NCBI GenBank assembly: GCA_947595925.1
Contig: CANQEV010000008.1
Location: forward strand, 1-64,000
Direction of reading: 5' to 3'
Length of the DNA stretch: 64,000 nt
Source: an uncultured Acetatifactor sp.
GTDB taxonomy: Bacteria; Bacillota; Clostridia; Lachnospirales; Lachnospiraceae
Numbering within the stretch: position 1 is the stretch's first letter; each line of letters starts with the position of its first letter. The position numbers and the translations under genes were made by a program. The notes under the pieces were generated by a model that saw only the letters and a program-made list of their open reading frames with translations, ran no database searches and was not told the DNA's origin. Shown one piece after another: positions 17,169-27,732 of the stretch.

Positions 17169-19058
17169 ATGAGCAAGATCATAGGAATCGATTTGGGAAC
17201 GACAAATAGCTGTGTGGCTGTTATGGAGGGCGGTAAGCCTACCGTGATCGCGAACGCAGAGGGCGCAAGAACCACACCTTCCGTTGTGGCATTCACAAAG
17301 ACTGGAGAGAGGCTGGTGGGTGAGCCCGCAAAGCGTCAGGCAGTCACCAACGCGGAGAAGACGATCTCTTCCATCAAGAGGGATATGGGCACCGACCGGG
17401 GCCGGACCATCGACGACAAGAAGTATTCGCCTCAGCAGATCTCCGCGATGATCCTGCAGAAGCTGAAGGCGGACGCGGAGAGCTACCTGGGCGAGAAGGT
17501 TTCCGAGGCGGTGATCACCGTTCCCGCATACTTCAACGACGCACAGCGTCAGGCAACCAAGGATGCCGGAAAGATCGCGGGCCTGGATGTAAAGCGTATC
17601 ATCAACGAGCCCACTGCGGCTGCGCTGGCATACGGCCTTGACAACGAGAAAGAGCAGAAGATCATGGTGTACGACCTGGGCGGCGGTACCTTTGATGTCT
17701 CCATCATCGAGATCGGCGACGGCGTCATCGAAGTGCTCTCCACCAACGGCGATACCCATCTGGGCGGCGACGACTTCGACAACAAGATCATCAACTGGAT
17801 GCTGTCCGAGTTCAAGAAGGCGGAGGGGATCGACCTCTCCAACGATAAGATGGCTATGCAGAGACTGAAGGAGGCGGCTGAGAAGGCGAAGAAAGAGCTC
17901 TCCAGCGCCATGACCACCAATATCAACCTGCCCTTCATCACCGCTACCGCAGAGGGGCCCAAGCACTTTGACATGAACCTCTCCAGAGCGCAGTTTGACG
18001 AGCTGACCAGGGATCTGGTGGAGAAGACCGCCATCCCCGTACAGAACGCCATGAAGGACGCCGGTCTGACCAACGCAGATTTGGGCCAGGTACTCCTGGT
18101 AGGCGGTTCCACCCGTATCCCCGCGGTACAGGACAAGGTGAGACAGCTCACCGGCAAGGAGCCTTCCAAGTCCCTGAACCCTGACGAGTGCGTGGCAATC
18201 GGCGCTTCCGTACAGGGCGGCAAGCTGGCTGGAGACGCCGGCGCGGGCGACATCCTGCTTCTGGATGTAACCCCTCTGTCCCTGTCCATCGAGACCATGG
18301 GCGGCGTGGCTACCAGGCTGATCGAGAGAAATACCACCATTCCTACCAAGAAGAGCCAGGTATTCTCCACCGCAGCGGACAATCAGACCGCGGTAGATAT
18401 CAATGTAGTGCAGGGTGAGAGACAGTTTGCGAGAGACAACAAGTCCCTCGGCCAGTTCCGTCTGGACGGGATCCCTCCCGCACCCAGAGGAATCCCTCAG
18501 ATCGAGGTTACCTTCGATATCGACGCGAACGGCATCGTGAATGTGTCCGCGAAGGATCTGGGCACCGGCAAGGAGCAGCATATCACCATCACCGCGGGCT
18601 CCAATATGTCTGACGCGGACATTGAGAGAGCCATCAAGGAGGCCGCAGAGTTTGAGGCCCAGGATAAGAAGCGCAAGGAGGCTATCGAGGCGAGAAACGA
18701 CGCTGACTCCTTCGTATTCCAGACCGAGAAGGCTCTGAAGGATGTTGGGGATAAGATCTCTGACAGCGACAAGACCCAGGTGGAGGCTGATCTGGAGGCG
18801 GTTAAGGCTATCCTGGAGAGGACCAAGGACCAGGAGATGAGCGACAGCGATCTGGATGAGCTGAAGGCCGCAAAGGAGAAGCTGATGAACTCCGCGCAGT
18901 CCCTGTTCACCAAGATGTATGAGAACATGCAGCAGGCTCAGGGCGGTCAGGCTGGCGCGGGTCCCGATATGAGCGGTTTCACCGGTGGCACCCAGGGCAG
19001 CGACAGCAATGGCGGCGGAGATGACGATGTGATCGACGGAAACTTCCGCGAGGTATAA
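17169..19058 (+). CDS. dnaK: Chaperone protein DnaK (Hsp70)
   Basis: This 629-residue Hsp70 begins [19 protein letters not shown] (nucleotide-binding phosphate loop). It shows [25 protein letters not shown] and [14 protein letters not shown] in the ATPase domain, then the substrate domain from about residue 370 and a lid ending in a Gly/Gln-rich tail with the charged end [12 protein letters not shown]. It binds exposed hydrophobic peptides in an ATP cycle driven by DnaJ and GrpE. GGGAGGAAAAAGAC precedes the ATG. Codon choice is more biased (more C-ending codons) than in the neighbours, as expected for a highly expressed gene. Confidence 0.98.
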   Translation: MSKIIGIDLGTTNSCVAVMEGGKPTVIANAEGARTTPSVVAFTKTGERLVGEPAKRQAVTNAEKTISSIKRDMGTDRGRTIDDKKYSPQQISAMILQKLKADAESYLGEKVSEAVITVPAYFNDAQRQATKDAGKIAGLDVKRIINEPTAAALAYGLDNEKEQKIMVYDLGGGTFDVSIIEIGDGVIEVLSTNGDTHLGGDDFDNKIINWMLSEFKKAEGIDLSNDKMAMQRLKEAAEKAKKELSSAMTTNINLPFITATAEGPKHFDMNLSRAQFDELTRDLVEKTAIPVQNAMKDAGLTNADLGQVLLVGGSTRIPAVQDKVRQLTGKEPSKSLNPDECVAIGASVQGGKLAGDAGAGDILLLDVTPLSLSIETMGGVATRLIERNTTIPTKKSQVFSTAADNQTAVDINVVQGERQFARDNKSLGQFRLDGIPPAPRGIPQIEVTFDIDANGIVNVSAKDLGTGKEQHITITAGSNMSDADIERAIKEAAEFEAQDKKRKEAIEARNDADSFVFQTEKALKDVGDKISDSDKTQVEADLEAVKAILERTKDQEMSDSDLDELKAAKEKLMNSAQSLFTKMYENMQQAQGGQAGAGPDMSGFTGGTQGSDSNGGGDDDVIDGNFREV

Positions 19059-19158
19059 TCGCATAACTGACAGTTCGGCGGCCGGCTCCCGGCTTTTCAA
19101 GGGCGCTGGCCGTACTATAATGATATAGGAATCAGAATTTTTAGAGAGGCTGTGTGTT

Positions 19159-20325
19159 ATGGCAGAACAAAAGCGAGATTATTATGAGGTCCTGGGCGTT
19201 GATAGGAACGCTGATGAAGCGGCGATCAAGAAAGCCTATCGCGTGCTGGCAAAGAAATACCATCCCGATATGAACCCGGGGGACGCGGAGGCGGAAAAGA
19301 AGTTCAAGGAAGCCTCGGAAGCGTACGCTGTGCTGAGCGATCCAGATAAGAGAAAGCAGTACGATCAGTTCGGCCATGCTGCCTTTGACGGCGGCGCGGG
19401 AGCGGGCGGTTTCGATTTCAGCGGCGCGGATTTCAGCGACATTTTCAGCGATATCTTTGGCGAGTTCTTCGGCGGCGGCAGCAGGCAGAGCGCGAGAAAC
19501 AACGGTCCTATGAAGGGTGCTAATTTAAGGACCAGCGTCCGGATCAGCTTTGAGGAGGCCGTCTTCGGCTGTAAGAAAGAGATCGAACTGACGGTGAAGG
19601 AACCCTGTAAGACCTGCCATGGCAGCGGCGCAAAGCCGGGAACCTCTCCCGAGACCTGCAGCAAGTGCGGCGGCAAGGGCCAGGTGGTGTTCACCCAGCA
19701 GTCTTTCTTTGGAACGGTTCGGAATGTCCAGACCTGTCCGGAATGTCAGGGAACCGGCAAAGTGATCCGGGAGAAGTGTCAGGACTGCCGGGGAACCGGT
19801 TACATCCCTATGAAAAAGCGTTATTCCGCGGAGGTCCCTGCGGGTATCGACAACGGTCAGTCCATCCGGATGCCCGGTCTGGGCGAGCCCGGCTTGAACG
19901 GAGGCCCCAGGGGAGATGTATTGGTGGAAGTCATTGTGGGACGCCACCCCATCTTCCAGCGCCAGGATATGAATATCTATTCGACGGTGCCCATGTCCTT
20001 TGCGGTGGCGGCTCTGGGCGGCGAGATCTTTATCGATACGGTGGACGGCAGGGTGGTTTATGATGTGAAACCCGGCACGCAGACCGATACCAAGGTGCGT
20101 CTGAAGGGCAAGGGTGTTCCCTCCTTGAGGAGCCGTGAGGTCCGGGGAGATCACTATGTGACCCTGGTGGTCCAGGTGCCCGATAAGCTCAGCAGCGAGG
20201 CCAAGGATCTTTTGAAGCAGTTTGACCAGGCCAGCGACAACTCCCTGACGGCGGTTCAGGACGCCGAAAAGCCGGAGGACGACGGTCGGGACAGTGGAAA
20301 AAAGAAGAAGTTCTGGAACAAATAG
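19159..20325 (+). CDS. dnaJ: Chaperone protein DnaJ (Hsp40)
   Basis: This 388-residue class A J-protein begins [19 protein letters not shown] and has the HPD tripeptide in [11 protein letters not shown] Gly/Phe-rich segment ([20 protein letters not shown]) follows, then four CxxCxGxG zinc motifs ([32 protein letters not shown] variant) and the C-terminal peptide-binding domains. It delivers substrates to DnaK and stimulates its ATPase. It is the last gene of the heat-shock operon here; a terminator lies about 60 bases beyond. Confidence 0.97.
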   Translation: MAEQKRDYYEVLGVDRNADEAAIKKAYRVLAKKYHPDMNPGDAEAEKKFKEASEAYAVLSDPDKRKQYDQFGHAAFDGGAGAGGFDFSGADFSDIFSDIFGEFFGGGSRQSARNNGPMKGANLRTSVRISFEEAVFGCKKEIELTVKEPCKTCHGSGAKPGTSPETCSKCGGKGQVVFTQQSFFGTVRNVQTCPECQGTGKVIREKCQDCRGTGYIPMKKRYSAEVPAGIDNGQSIRMPGLGEPGLNGGPRGDVLVEVIVGRHPIFQRQDMNIYSTVPMSFAVAALGGEIFIDTVDGRVVYDVKPGTQTDTKVRLKGKGVPSLRSREVRGDHYVTLVVQVPDKLSSEAKDLLKQFDQASDNSLTAVQDAEKPEDDGRDSGKKKKFWNK

Positions 20326-20384
20326 GGAAGCGATAAACAGCGAAAAAGCGATATCTTTCAAACGATTTTATAACATAGCATGGG

Positions 20385-20419
20385 AAAGTCTCGGGATAGA
20401 AGTATTCCGGGACTTTTTT
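20385..20419 (+). terminator. Intrinsic terminator of the heat-shock operon
   Basis: AAAGTC-TCGG pairs with CCGG-GACTTT around a loop of about 12 bases, followed by T residues at 20414-20419. The remainder of 20326-20770 contains the promoter listed next and a leader of about 240 bases without a convincing gene. Confidence 0.8.
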
Positions 20420-20500
20420 ATGGCGTGAGCCCTGATAAAACTGTCCATATAAAAACCAATCTGTATCGAAAAAAATTTTGTACCGAAAAACCAATTTGTG

Positions 20501-20529
20501 TTGAAAGAACAAATCCAATATGTTACAAT
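20501..20529 (+). promoter_or_regulatory. Promoter of the solute-binding lipoprotein gene
   Basis: TTGAAA (20501-20506), 17 bases, TACAAT (20524-20529), in an AT-rich gap after the dnaJ terminator. It implies a 5' leader of about 235 bases before the coding start. Confidence 0.55.
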
Positions 20530-20770
20530 TTTGTCTAAATAAGAGGGATGAACACCGAGACTGAGATACAGCAATTTCCCATGCTTCAAAACCTGGCCAA
20601 TTCCCTTTGCCTCTTTTCTATTCTGGTATAGAAATGACAGGAGTTATAATCGTTTCTAACAGATGGGTCAAAAATGGGGACGCTGGTGGAAGAGAAGATA
20701 AAAAGTTTATGCTGCGGAGGAAATGCTGTGTATCGCTTGTGTGCGAAAAAGGACGAGGGGGAAAAGTTAT

Positions 20771-23116
20771 ATGACGGGAAAAAGATGGATTGGGACGATT
20801 CTTTTATGCATGCTGTGTCTGGCGTCCTGCGGCCCGGAAAGCCAGCCTCAGGAGAGCGAGGAAAAAGTGACAGAGACGGTGGACTGGAAGACAAATGGCT
20901 TTGCGGTCTCTGAAGAATTGGGAGAGACCCAGGAATTGTGGGCGGCCGAGTACATTCGCTGGGAACATGATGAGGTCGGGGATATCAGCTATGACCCGGA
21001 TACAGAAGATTTATATGAAAAGGACCCCACTGCATACGGTGAAAAAACCTATCAGATGTATTATAGTATCATATGGGATGGGGATGAAGATGTGAAAAAC
21101 AGCCAGAATAGAGGGAACCGGCTCTGGCTGGAAGTGTATGACACCACCTCCATGCAGGCGTCGTTTACGGAGCTGGACGCAGAAAAAGCAGGACTCCAAC
21201 ATGTCCGGCCCTATGGTTACGGAGTTATAAAAGACGGAGAATATGTCTTTCACGGACAGGAATACGGCCAGGAATGGACGGGCGGCGTGCCTGTGGGCGA
21301 CCGGGGACTGCTCTTTCTGGATGAGGAGGGAACCGGCCGCTGGGTGGATATGGAGTCCCAATATGAGGAATGGGGGATTTCGAAGGATCTCGACAACAGC
21401 GAATGTATCTGCGACGAACTGGGAAATGTATATCTGAAGATAGACAAAAAAGGCTACACTTATCAAATGTATATTGTGGATAAGGACGGCGCTTTGTTGA
21501 TGAATTATGACCTGGGCGATCAAAAAACCGTTCAGAGGCCGTTTCGGATGAGCGGCGGCGATCTGATCTTTCCTGTGTATGACAAGCCGGGACAGAAATC
21601 CCTGCTTGTGTGGTTCGATCTGGAAAAGAAAGAGGAACACATAATCGCTGAACTGGAGAAGGAATTAGTAAATCAGGTATATGGTATTCAGGGAAACGAT
21701 ATCTATTATGAAAATACGGAGGGGATCGTAAGATGGGACATCGTTTCCGGTGAGAGGACGCTGATATACCGCCTGTCGGAAAATGGCGTTTCCTACGCTT
21801 TCCGCACCATGATGATCTTTCGGGATGGACAGTCTCCGATCCTTAGGATGAATGCCGAGATCAGCGGTGAACGGGAAGACTGGCTGGTGGTGCTGTCCGA
21901 TCAGCAGCAGAGCGAGCGGGAGACGGTGCGTGTCGTCAGTTTCATTGAAGAGACGCCCTGGCGCGTAAAGACCTGCGCGGCTGTGGCGTCCCGCAGGTAT
22001 CCTCAGTTGACCTTTACCTGTGAAACCTGCACGGAGGAGCAAAGGGACAGGGTCCTGGCGGATATGGTTGCCGGGAAGGGGCCCGATATCCTGTATGTAT
22101 CCTGGGAGGATATGGAGCTTCTGCAAAGTAAAGGAATGTTGAAAGATTTAAATACTGTCATGCCGCAAGAGGCGATAGAGCAAGTTCTTCCCGGTGTGAT
22201 AGAAATGGGAACTGTGGATGGAGCGTTTGTGGGATTGGCCCCGGAAGTGAACGCTTATGTGACAGCCGTAACGCTGAAAAGCGTATGGGATAAGGACAGA
22301 TGGGATCTTCAGGATATTCTGGAGCTTTTGGAAACGGGGGATTATCCATGTGGCGTCCTTTGCCAGGATACTATGCCCTTTACAAAGAATGCCATGTTTG
22401 GCCAGCTGGTCCAATGGGGATTGGAGGGATCCGAACTTGTGGACTGGGAGACGGGCGAGAGCCATTTTGAAAGTGAATTCTTCATAAGATTGCTGGAAGA
22501 TGCGAATCAATATGCGCCGGACGATCCTTTTGAGACGGGAAAGCCTGTGCCGGAAGCCTGGGTAGGAAAGGGAGGCTGTCTTGCAAAGCAGTTCTCGGTG
22601 GAACTGGATCGCCTGGACGATCTTTACGAGGAATATGGCGAGGAATATCATTATGTGGGTCTGCCATGGGAAAAAGGGGCGGGCATATACATATGGAAAG
22701 GTTATAACGACGGCGTTATTGTAGTAAACGGCAATTTGGATGACACCGAAGCGGCAGGTGACTTTTTGGAATGTCTTCTGAGGGATGAGATTCAATATCC
22801 AGATGAATATTTGTCCTGCCAGCCCATCATGAGGGTCTCACAGGAGGATATCCTGACTGTTGAATACGACGGAATCCCATATTATTTTTGGAAAGGACAC
22901 AGACTGGCCCTGCGGGAAGACGGCTCAAATTATCTGAAGGAGTATCAGGAAATGTTGGAAAGCAGCGTGCCTGAGCCAAAAGTGCCATATGATCTCCAGA
23001 AGATAGTATTTGAGGAAAGCGACAGTTATTTCAGCGGGGACAAGAGTGCGGCAGAGGCGGCGGAAGTGATTGATAACCGGGTACAGAATTACCTGAATGA
23101 AACGGGTGGTCTGTAA
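20771..23116 (+). CDS. Large lipoprotein with C-terminal extracellular solute-binding domain
   Basis: The 781-residue lipoprotein has a signal peptide ending in lipobox LASC, with the lipidated Cys at about residue 20. Residues 30-380 look like a repeat-containing beta-rich region (many short DxxGNVY and GDLIFPVYDK-type strands), possibly a propeller. Residues 390-720 resemble a family 1 ABC solute-binding protein (YPQLTFTCETCTEEQRD, then MVAGKGPDILYVSW and DLNTVMP). No permease or ATPase gene is adjacent, so it may be an orphan receptor. The start at 20771 is preferred to 20723: GAGGGGGAAAAG precedes it and it gives a normal signal peptide. Confidence 0.75.
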   Translation: MTGKRWIGTILLCMLCLASCGPESQPQESEEKVTETVDWKTNGFAVSEELGETQELWAAEYIRWEHDEVGDISYDPDTEDLYEKDPTAYGEKTYQMYYSIIWDGDEDVKNSQNRGNRLWLEVYDTTSMQASFTELDAEKAGLQHVRPYGYGVIKDGEYVFHGQEYGQEWTGGVPVGDRGLLFLDEEGTGRWVDMESQYEEWGISKDLDNSECICDELGNVYLKIDKKGYTYQMYIVDKDGALLMNYDLGDQKTVQRPFRMSGGDLIFPVYDKPGQKSLLVWFDLEKKEEHIIAELEKELVNQVYGIQGNDIYYENTEGIVRWDIVSGERTLIYRLSENGVSYAFRTMMIFRDGQSPILRMNAEISGEREDWLVVLSDQQQSERETVRVVSFIEETPWRVKTCAAVASRRYPQLTFTCETCTEEQRDRVLADMVAGKGPDILYVSWEDMELLQSKGMLKDLNTVMPQEAIEQVLPGVIEMGTVDGAFVGLAPEVNAYVTAVTLKSVWDKDRWDLQDILELLETGDYPCGVLCQDTMPFTKNAMFGQLVQWGLEGSELVDWETGESHFESEFFIRLLEDANQYAPDDPFETGKPVPEAWVGKGGCLAKQFSVELDRLDDLYEEYGEEYHYVGLPWEKGAGIYIWKGYNDGVIVVNGNLDDTEAAGDFLECLLRDEIQYPDEYLSCQPIMRVSQEDILTVEYDGIPYYFWKGHRLALREDGSNYLKEYQEMLESSVPEPKVPYDLQKIVFEESDSYFSGDKSAAEAAEVIDNRVQNYLNETGGL

Positions 23117-23214
23117 TCGCTGCCCGGCGTTGCCAATGAGGAATCAGAAAGGGTAGGGCTGGAGGGCAGGGGACGAGCAGGCGGATTAAGAGAGAGTACA
23201 CATGCATATATGAT

Positions 23215-23238
23215 GTGCCGGGACGAAAGTCCCGGCAC
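23215..23238. terminator. Perfect hairpin between convergent genes
   Basis: GTGCCGGGAC and GTCCCGGCAC form a 10-bp stem closed by a GAAA tetraloop. It lies between the convergent lipoprotein and histidine kinase genes. Neither strand has a clear U-tract, so it may be a factor-assisted or bidirectional 3'-end structure. Confidence 0.5.
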
Positions 23239-23297
23239 ACGGTATGTCAAGAGGAAATATTTCTTCTGGGCGATATCCGCGGAGGTCTTCCCTCCGC

Positions 23298-26200
23298 TCA
23301 GCTCCTTAAGATGCCGATGGCCTTTTCCTCGTCAAACTCTTCTTCCACCGCCAGAAGCGCGCCCCGGATCTTTTTGTGCGTCTCCGGGTCCAGGGGTCTG
23401 CTCAGCCATTCCTTCATGCGCTCTTCCGCATCAGGCGTCTGGAACCGGTCCAGCCAGGCGATCACTTCCTCCAGCGCCTCCTGTGTGATCTCCAGGGGTT
23501 CCCCTTCTGTCACGCGAGCGTATTTTTCTTCTTTTTCGCCCCGGTATTCCCGGTAGAGACCTTCAAAGACGTCCCGGCATCTTGCCCACTCCCGGGACAG
23601 CTCCTCCCAGTGTTCCTGGATATACGCGAGCTGTCCGGCCTTGCCCGCCTTTTCGTGTTCAAAGGCGATCTCGGAGAGCTGCCCCGCGCCCAGCATCCTG
23701 GCGTTGCTCTTCAGCGCATGGACGAGCACGGCGTAATCCGCCGTGTTTTCCGCCTCCAAAAATCCCCGGAGCTTTTCTTCCCGTTCCTCTTTTTCCCGGA
23801 GGAACATATCCACCAGGTTCAGGTAGACGTCCAGGCTGCCCCCGGCGTAGTCCACGCCCTTCCTGACGGCGATTCCTTCTTTCAGGAACCGTTCCTCCCG
23901 CTCGTCCGCCGGCTGGGGATCTTTGCGGGCGCCGTCCTCTGTGGAAGCGCCGTTTCCAGCTGCCGTCCCTTCGCCGTCATGCACTTCCAGCGGTTTCACG
24001 GTGACGGAATGAACCAGTTCCGGCGGCAGGTATTTCACCACCATCTTTTCCAGAAATTCGCTCTCGATGGGCTTTGTGAGGAAATCCACGAAACCTTCCC
24101 GGATATACATCTCCCTTGCACCCACGATGGCGTTGGCGGTCAGGGCGATCACCGGGGTGTCTTTATTCGGATTGTCGGCAAGCTCCTGCATTTTATGCAG
24201 GGTTTCGATTCCGTCCATCTCCGGCATCATGTGATCCATAAAGATGATGTGGAACTTTTCTTTTTGGATCAGCTCCAGACATTCCCTGCCGGAGGAGGCC
24301 GTGACGATCTGTACTTTTGTACGCTTCAGGAGGGCCTGGAATACCGTGAGGTTCATGGCGTTGTCGTCCACGGCCAGCACCTTCGCCTCGGGGGCCTCAA
24401 AACTCCTGTGCTCGATGTCTTCGCTGTGCGTGGTCCGGGAGCGGAGGCTTTCGAAATCGCCCACGGGATCGCTGTTTACGATCTTCTGGGGGATCGTCAC
24501 GGTGAAGGTGGAGCCTTTCTGATAGACGCTGTCCACTTTCATCTCCCCGCCCATCAGCTCCAGAAGGGACATGGTGATGTTCATGCCAAGGCCTGTGCCC
24601 TCGATATTGCGGGTCTTTTTTTCGTCCAGACGCTGGAATTTCTCAAACAGCTTTCCGAGATCTTCCTCTTTGATCCCCATGCCCGTGTCCTTGACGGACA
24701 GGATCATCTGCAGAGTGTCCTCCCCGGTCCTGCGGCAGGATATGTTCATCTCCACGCTTCCCTGGGGAGTGTATTTCACGGCGTTGGTGAGCAGGTTGGC
24801 GGCGATCTGCTTTACGCGGACGTCGTCGCCGTACAGGCGGCCCGGCATATCCGGGTCTACATGGAAGGTGATGGCAAGGCCCTTCTCCTGGGCTTTCAGA
24901 GAGATCATGTTCCAGAGATCCAGGATCAGTCCGCCCAGATCATATTCCGCTGGTACGATCTCCATCTTTCCGGATTCGATCTTGGACATGTCCAGGATAT
25001 CGTTGATCAAAAACAGCAGGGTCCGGCCGGAGCTGCGGATGTTTTCCGCGTAGGAGCGGATCTGATCGTTTTCGCACTCCCGCAGGATCATCTCATTCAT
25101 CCCCAGCACCGCATTGATCGGCGTGCGGATCTCGTGGGACATATTCGAGAGGAAGAGGGATTTTGCCTGTTCGGCCCGTATGGCGGAGGCCGCCATCTGT
25201 TTCAGGTTTTCGTTGGCCGTCCACTGCCAGCGCATCATCTTCACCATGACCACGTTCACCGCGAAGATACAGATGCCGAACAGCACCAGGAACAGCAGCA
25301 TATACTCCAGCACATTGCCGTAGATGCTCCACCAGTCCTTTACCACGATGATCCGGAACCCGGACTCGTTCTCCTCGATGGAGTCCGCCACCTTGTGAGT
25401 TCCGTCATAGTCCTCAAAGGAGACCATGCCGCTTTCGTCGTAGAGCCTGTCGTAGACCAGGTCGTGTATGTTGGGCGAGTCTTCGTCCGAAAATTCAAAG
25501 TCGGAATTCGGGTGGTCGATGATCAGGCCGTTTTTGTCCACCAGGAAGGCATAGCCGGTGTCGGAATAACTCTTTCCCAGGATGTCCGTCAGCACGTCCA
25601 GGTAAAAGTCGATGGCAAAGATGCCGTAGAACTGGCCCTTTTCCGACTGTACCATCTTGGAGAAAGTGATGCAGTATTCCCCGGTCCTGGCGTCGAAATA
25701 GGGTTCCGTGATATTGAAATCGTCCGCGGTCAGCGCACCGGTGTACCAGACCCGTTCTTCCTCTACATAATCTTCTTCCGGCACCCAGCCGTTGTTCATC
25801 ACCATGGGATGGCCGTGGGCGAAATCCGGGTTTGCAATGTAGGTGGCGGAGATCTTCGGATAGTGCTTCGTGATGTCGTCCAGGAATTTCACCATGCCGT
25901 CGTAACTGTCCAGAATCTCCGGCTTTGCGACGACCACGTTCTCAAACATGTCCAGGATGCTCTTCTGCTCCAGGACCCAGTCGCCCACTTCATAATTGTA
26001 TTTGCGCAGCTCCTCCTCCATCTTGATCCGGCTGTCGCTGATCGTCATGCGCACGCAGATAAATATGGTCACGAACATTGTAGCCACAAAGATGGCGGTA
26101 ATGCCGATCTGGTATTTCTTCTGTTCCTGGATCGTGAAATCAGCCTGCCCGTCGTCCGGCGATTTCTTTTTTCGGGCGGAACGGGGTTCCTGGGGGCGTT

Positions 26201-27137
26201 TCGGCTCCCTGCCGCGGGTCGCGAACAGATAGGCCGCCGTTCCGAGGATCACCGCCAGCATTGCCGCGATACTGCCCAGCAGGACGCGCCGATAACTGTC
26301 CCGGTAGAGGGTTCGGCTGTTGATGCTGCACATCAGGTACCAGCCGTTGTTCGTCCGGCTGCTGAACACGGCGATCCGCGTCAGCCCGGAGCCCATGCGA
26401 AAGACTACGCTGTCGTCGTCTGAGGCCAGGATCCGCAGGAAGACGTTGCGGTACTGCGGCAGGGCGGAGGAAAGCTTCTGGCCCACCACGTCCGGATCCG
26501 CATAGCCCACGATGACCTCATTGGAATCCACGATCAGGGCTTCTTCGTAATCTTCGCCGGCCAGCGTGCCCACATATTCCTGTATGGCGGAAACGCTGTA
26601 ATCCATGGCGATCATGGTGGTCCCGTCGCTCAGCATCTTTGCCACGGTAAAGCACATGTTGTCCGTGAAGGCGTCGTCATAGGAAAAGGAGATGTAAACT
26701 CTTCCCTTTGGGGTCGCGAGAAGCCCCCGGTACCATGCCCGGTCCTGCAGGACGTAATCCTCAGGGGTTTCCATTCCGGAGATCATCACCTTTCCGTCCA
26801 CCGCGCAGAAGAGATTCAGGCAGAGTCCGCCGGACAGCTCGGATTCCGCGTCCCGCTGTTTTAACAAAAATTCCCGGATCTCCTCCTCGGAGGCGTCGCT
26901 CTCTATCAGTTTTTCCAGGCTCACCCCGGCCCGCTCCAGCGCGCCTTCCGCCTCCGTCAGGTATCTCTGGAAATTGGAGGCGATGTTCTGCACCCGAAGC
27001 CTTCCCATCTGGTCCACCTGATCCCGGGCGATCCGGTTGATCATGAGCATATTGACGAGCAGCGCGGCCAGCACCACCGTCGCCAGGAGGATTACCTTAA
27101 TGCGTCTGAGTTTTCCGTAATTTTTATTGTCTTTCAT
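23298..27137 (-). CDS. Hybrid sensor histidine kinase with two Cache sensor modules, receiver and Hpt domain
   Basis: The 1279-residue product has two sensory modules in series. The first membrane-flanked extracytoplasmic domain spans about residues 35-280 (landmark DRAWYRGLL). A second helix-Cache-helix unit spans about 350-620 (ERVWYTGAL, then ITEPYFDARTGEY). The kinase core follows: HisKA NMSHEIRTPINAVLG near 667, HATPase with GMGIKEEDLG and GTGLGMNITMS, a receiver with phospho-Asp in FMDHMMPEMDG near 966, and an Hpt domain with HALKSNARMLGA near 1138. It can thus run an internal phosphorelay. No separate response regulator is adjacent. The start at 27137 has GGGAG upstream; in-frame starts up to 27209 are possible. 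Confidence 0.9.
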   Translation of the reverse strand: MKDNKNYGKLRRIKVILLATVVLAALLVNMLMINRIARDQVDQMGRLRVQNIASNFQRYLTEAEGALERAGVSLEKLIESDASEEEIREFLLKQRDAESELSGGLCLNLFCAVDGKVMISGMETPEDYVLQDRAWYRGLLATPKGRVYISFSYDDAFTDNMCFTVAKMLSDGTTMIAMDYSVSAIQEYVGTLAGEDYEEALIVDSNEVIVGYADPDVVGQKLSSALPQYRNVFLRILASDDDSVVFRMGSGLTRIAVFSSRTNNGWYLMCSINSRTLYRDSYRRVLLGSIAAMLAVILGTAAYLFATRGREPKRPQEPRSARKKKSPDDGQADFTIQEQKKYQIGITAIFVATMFVTIFICVRMTISDSRIKMEEELRKYNYEVGDWVLEQKSILDMFENVVVAKPEILDSYDGMVKFLDDITKHYPKISATYIANPDFAHGHPMVMNNGWVPEEDYVEEERVWYTGALTADDFNITEPYFDARTGEYCITFSKMVQSEKGQFYGIFAIDFYLDVLTDILGKSYSDTGYAFLVDKNGLIIDHPNSDFEFSDEDSPNIHDLVYDRLYDESGMVSFEDYDGTHKVADSIEENESGFRIIVVKDWWSIYGNVLEYMLLFLVLFGICIFAVNVVMVKMMRWQWTANENLKQMAASAIRAEQAKSLFLSNMSHEIRTPINAVLGMNEMILRECENDQIRSYAENIRSSGRTLLFLINDILDMSKIESGKMEIVPAEYDLGGLILDLWNMISLKAQEKGLAITFHVDPDMPGRLYGDDVRVKQIAANLLTNAVKYTPQGSVEMNISCRRTGEDTLQMILSVKDTGMGIKEEDLGKLFEKFQRLDEKKTRNIEGTGLGMNITMSLLELMGGEMKVDSVYQKGSTFTVTIPQKIVNSDPVGDFESLRSRTTHSEDIEHRSFEAPEAKVLAVDDNAMNLTVFQALLKRTKVQIVTASSGRECLELIQKEKFHIIFMDHMMPEMDGIETLHKMQELADNPNKDTPVIALTANAIVGAREMYIREGFVDFLTKPIESEFLEKMVVKYLPPELVHSVTVKPLEVHDGEGTAAGNGASTEDGARKDPQPADEREERFLKEGIAVRKGVDYAGGSLDVYLNLVDMFLREKEEREEKLRGFLEAENTADYAVLVHALKSNARMLGAGQLSEIAFEHEKAGKAGQLAYIQEHWEELSREWARCRDVFEGLYREYRGEKEEKYARVTEGEPLEITQEALEEVIAWLDRFQTPDAEERMKEWLSRPLDPETHKKIRGALLAVEEEFDEEKAIGILRS

Positions 27138-27422
27138 GTCTTCTCCCATATCTGTGCGTTTCCCAAGCCGGGCCTGCGCGCTGCGGGCCCGGGGTAAATC
27201 TGAAATCATTGTACCATACTGCCGGGGGTTTGTGCAGAAAAAAGAGAATCTTTTCCAAAAAAGTGTCGTTTCAGTCCTGTCGAGGGTTACCGGTTCCCGG
27301 CCCCGCGCGGACGGGGAGGTTTTTCAACAGGGGAGGGGAATCCCTGGTGTGTTTTTCAAAATTCCGCGGAGAAAACGGCGGCGCGCTTATAGCAATAAGG
27401 ACGGGAACTTTGCGGGTAATGT

Positions 27423-27451
27423 TTGACAGGAGTTTTTGTTATGTTTATAAT
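27423..27451 (+). promoter_or_regulatory. Consensus sigma-A promoter ahead of prmA
   Basis: TTGACA (27423-27428), exactly 17 bases, TATAAT (27446-27451): a perfect consensus in the 595-base gap between the histidine kinase gene and prmA. The coding start is about 275 bases downstream. The leader is GC-rich with repeated GGGACAGG/GCGGGAC words and no gene I can support. Sequence 27138-27420 also appears empty. Confidence 0.8.
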
Positions 27452-27732
27452 CAACTGTGAGAGTCCCGGACTCCGCGGGGACAGGGACACAGGCGCGAGC
27501 GGGGCCTGGGGCCGCTGGAAGCGTATCGCGACACGAAGACCTGGATGCTGAATGCCGGCGCAGGCTTAAGGGTCGCTTGGGAGCTGCATACGGGACTGCG
27601 GGACAATAGAAAGCGGGACAGGGCGGTTTTGGAAGGGAATGGCACGGACGAAACCGGTGAAAGAAGACCGTCCGTTTTTGGGAAGACTGGCAGGGACAAA
27701 GGGCTGCCATAGAGAGAGGAGCGGCAGGAAGC

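Noticed and set aside
16362-19100. A 912-codon open frame antisense to grpE and dnaK
   Set aside because: It mirrors dnaK, whose identity is certain. Long antisense frames are expected from strong GC-biased codon use; the translation has no recognisable domain and no ribosome binding site.
23376-26423. A 1015-codon plus-strand frame opposite the hybrid histidine kinase
   Set aside because: The kinase domains on the minus strand are unmistakable; the antisense product is rich in His/Val/Gln low-complexity sequence without motifs.
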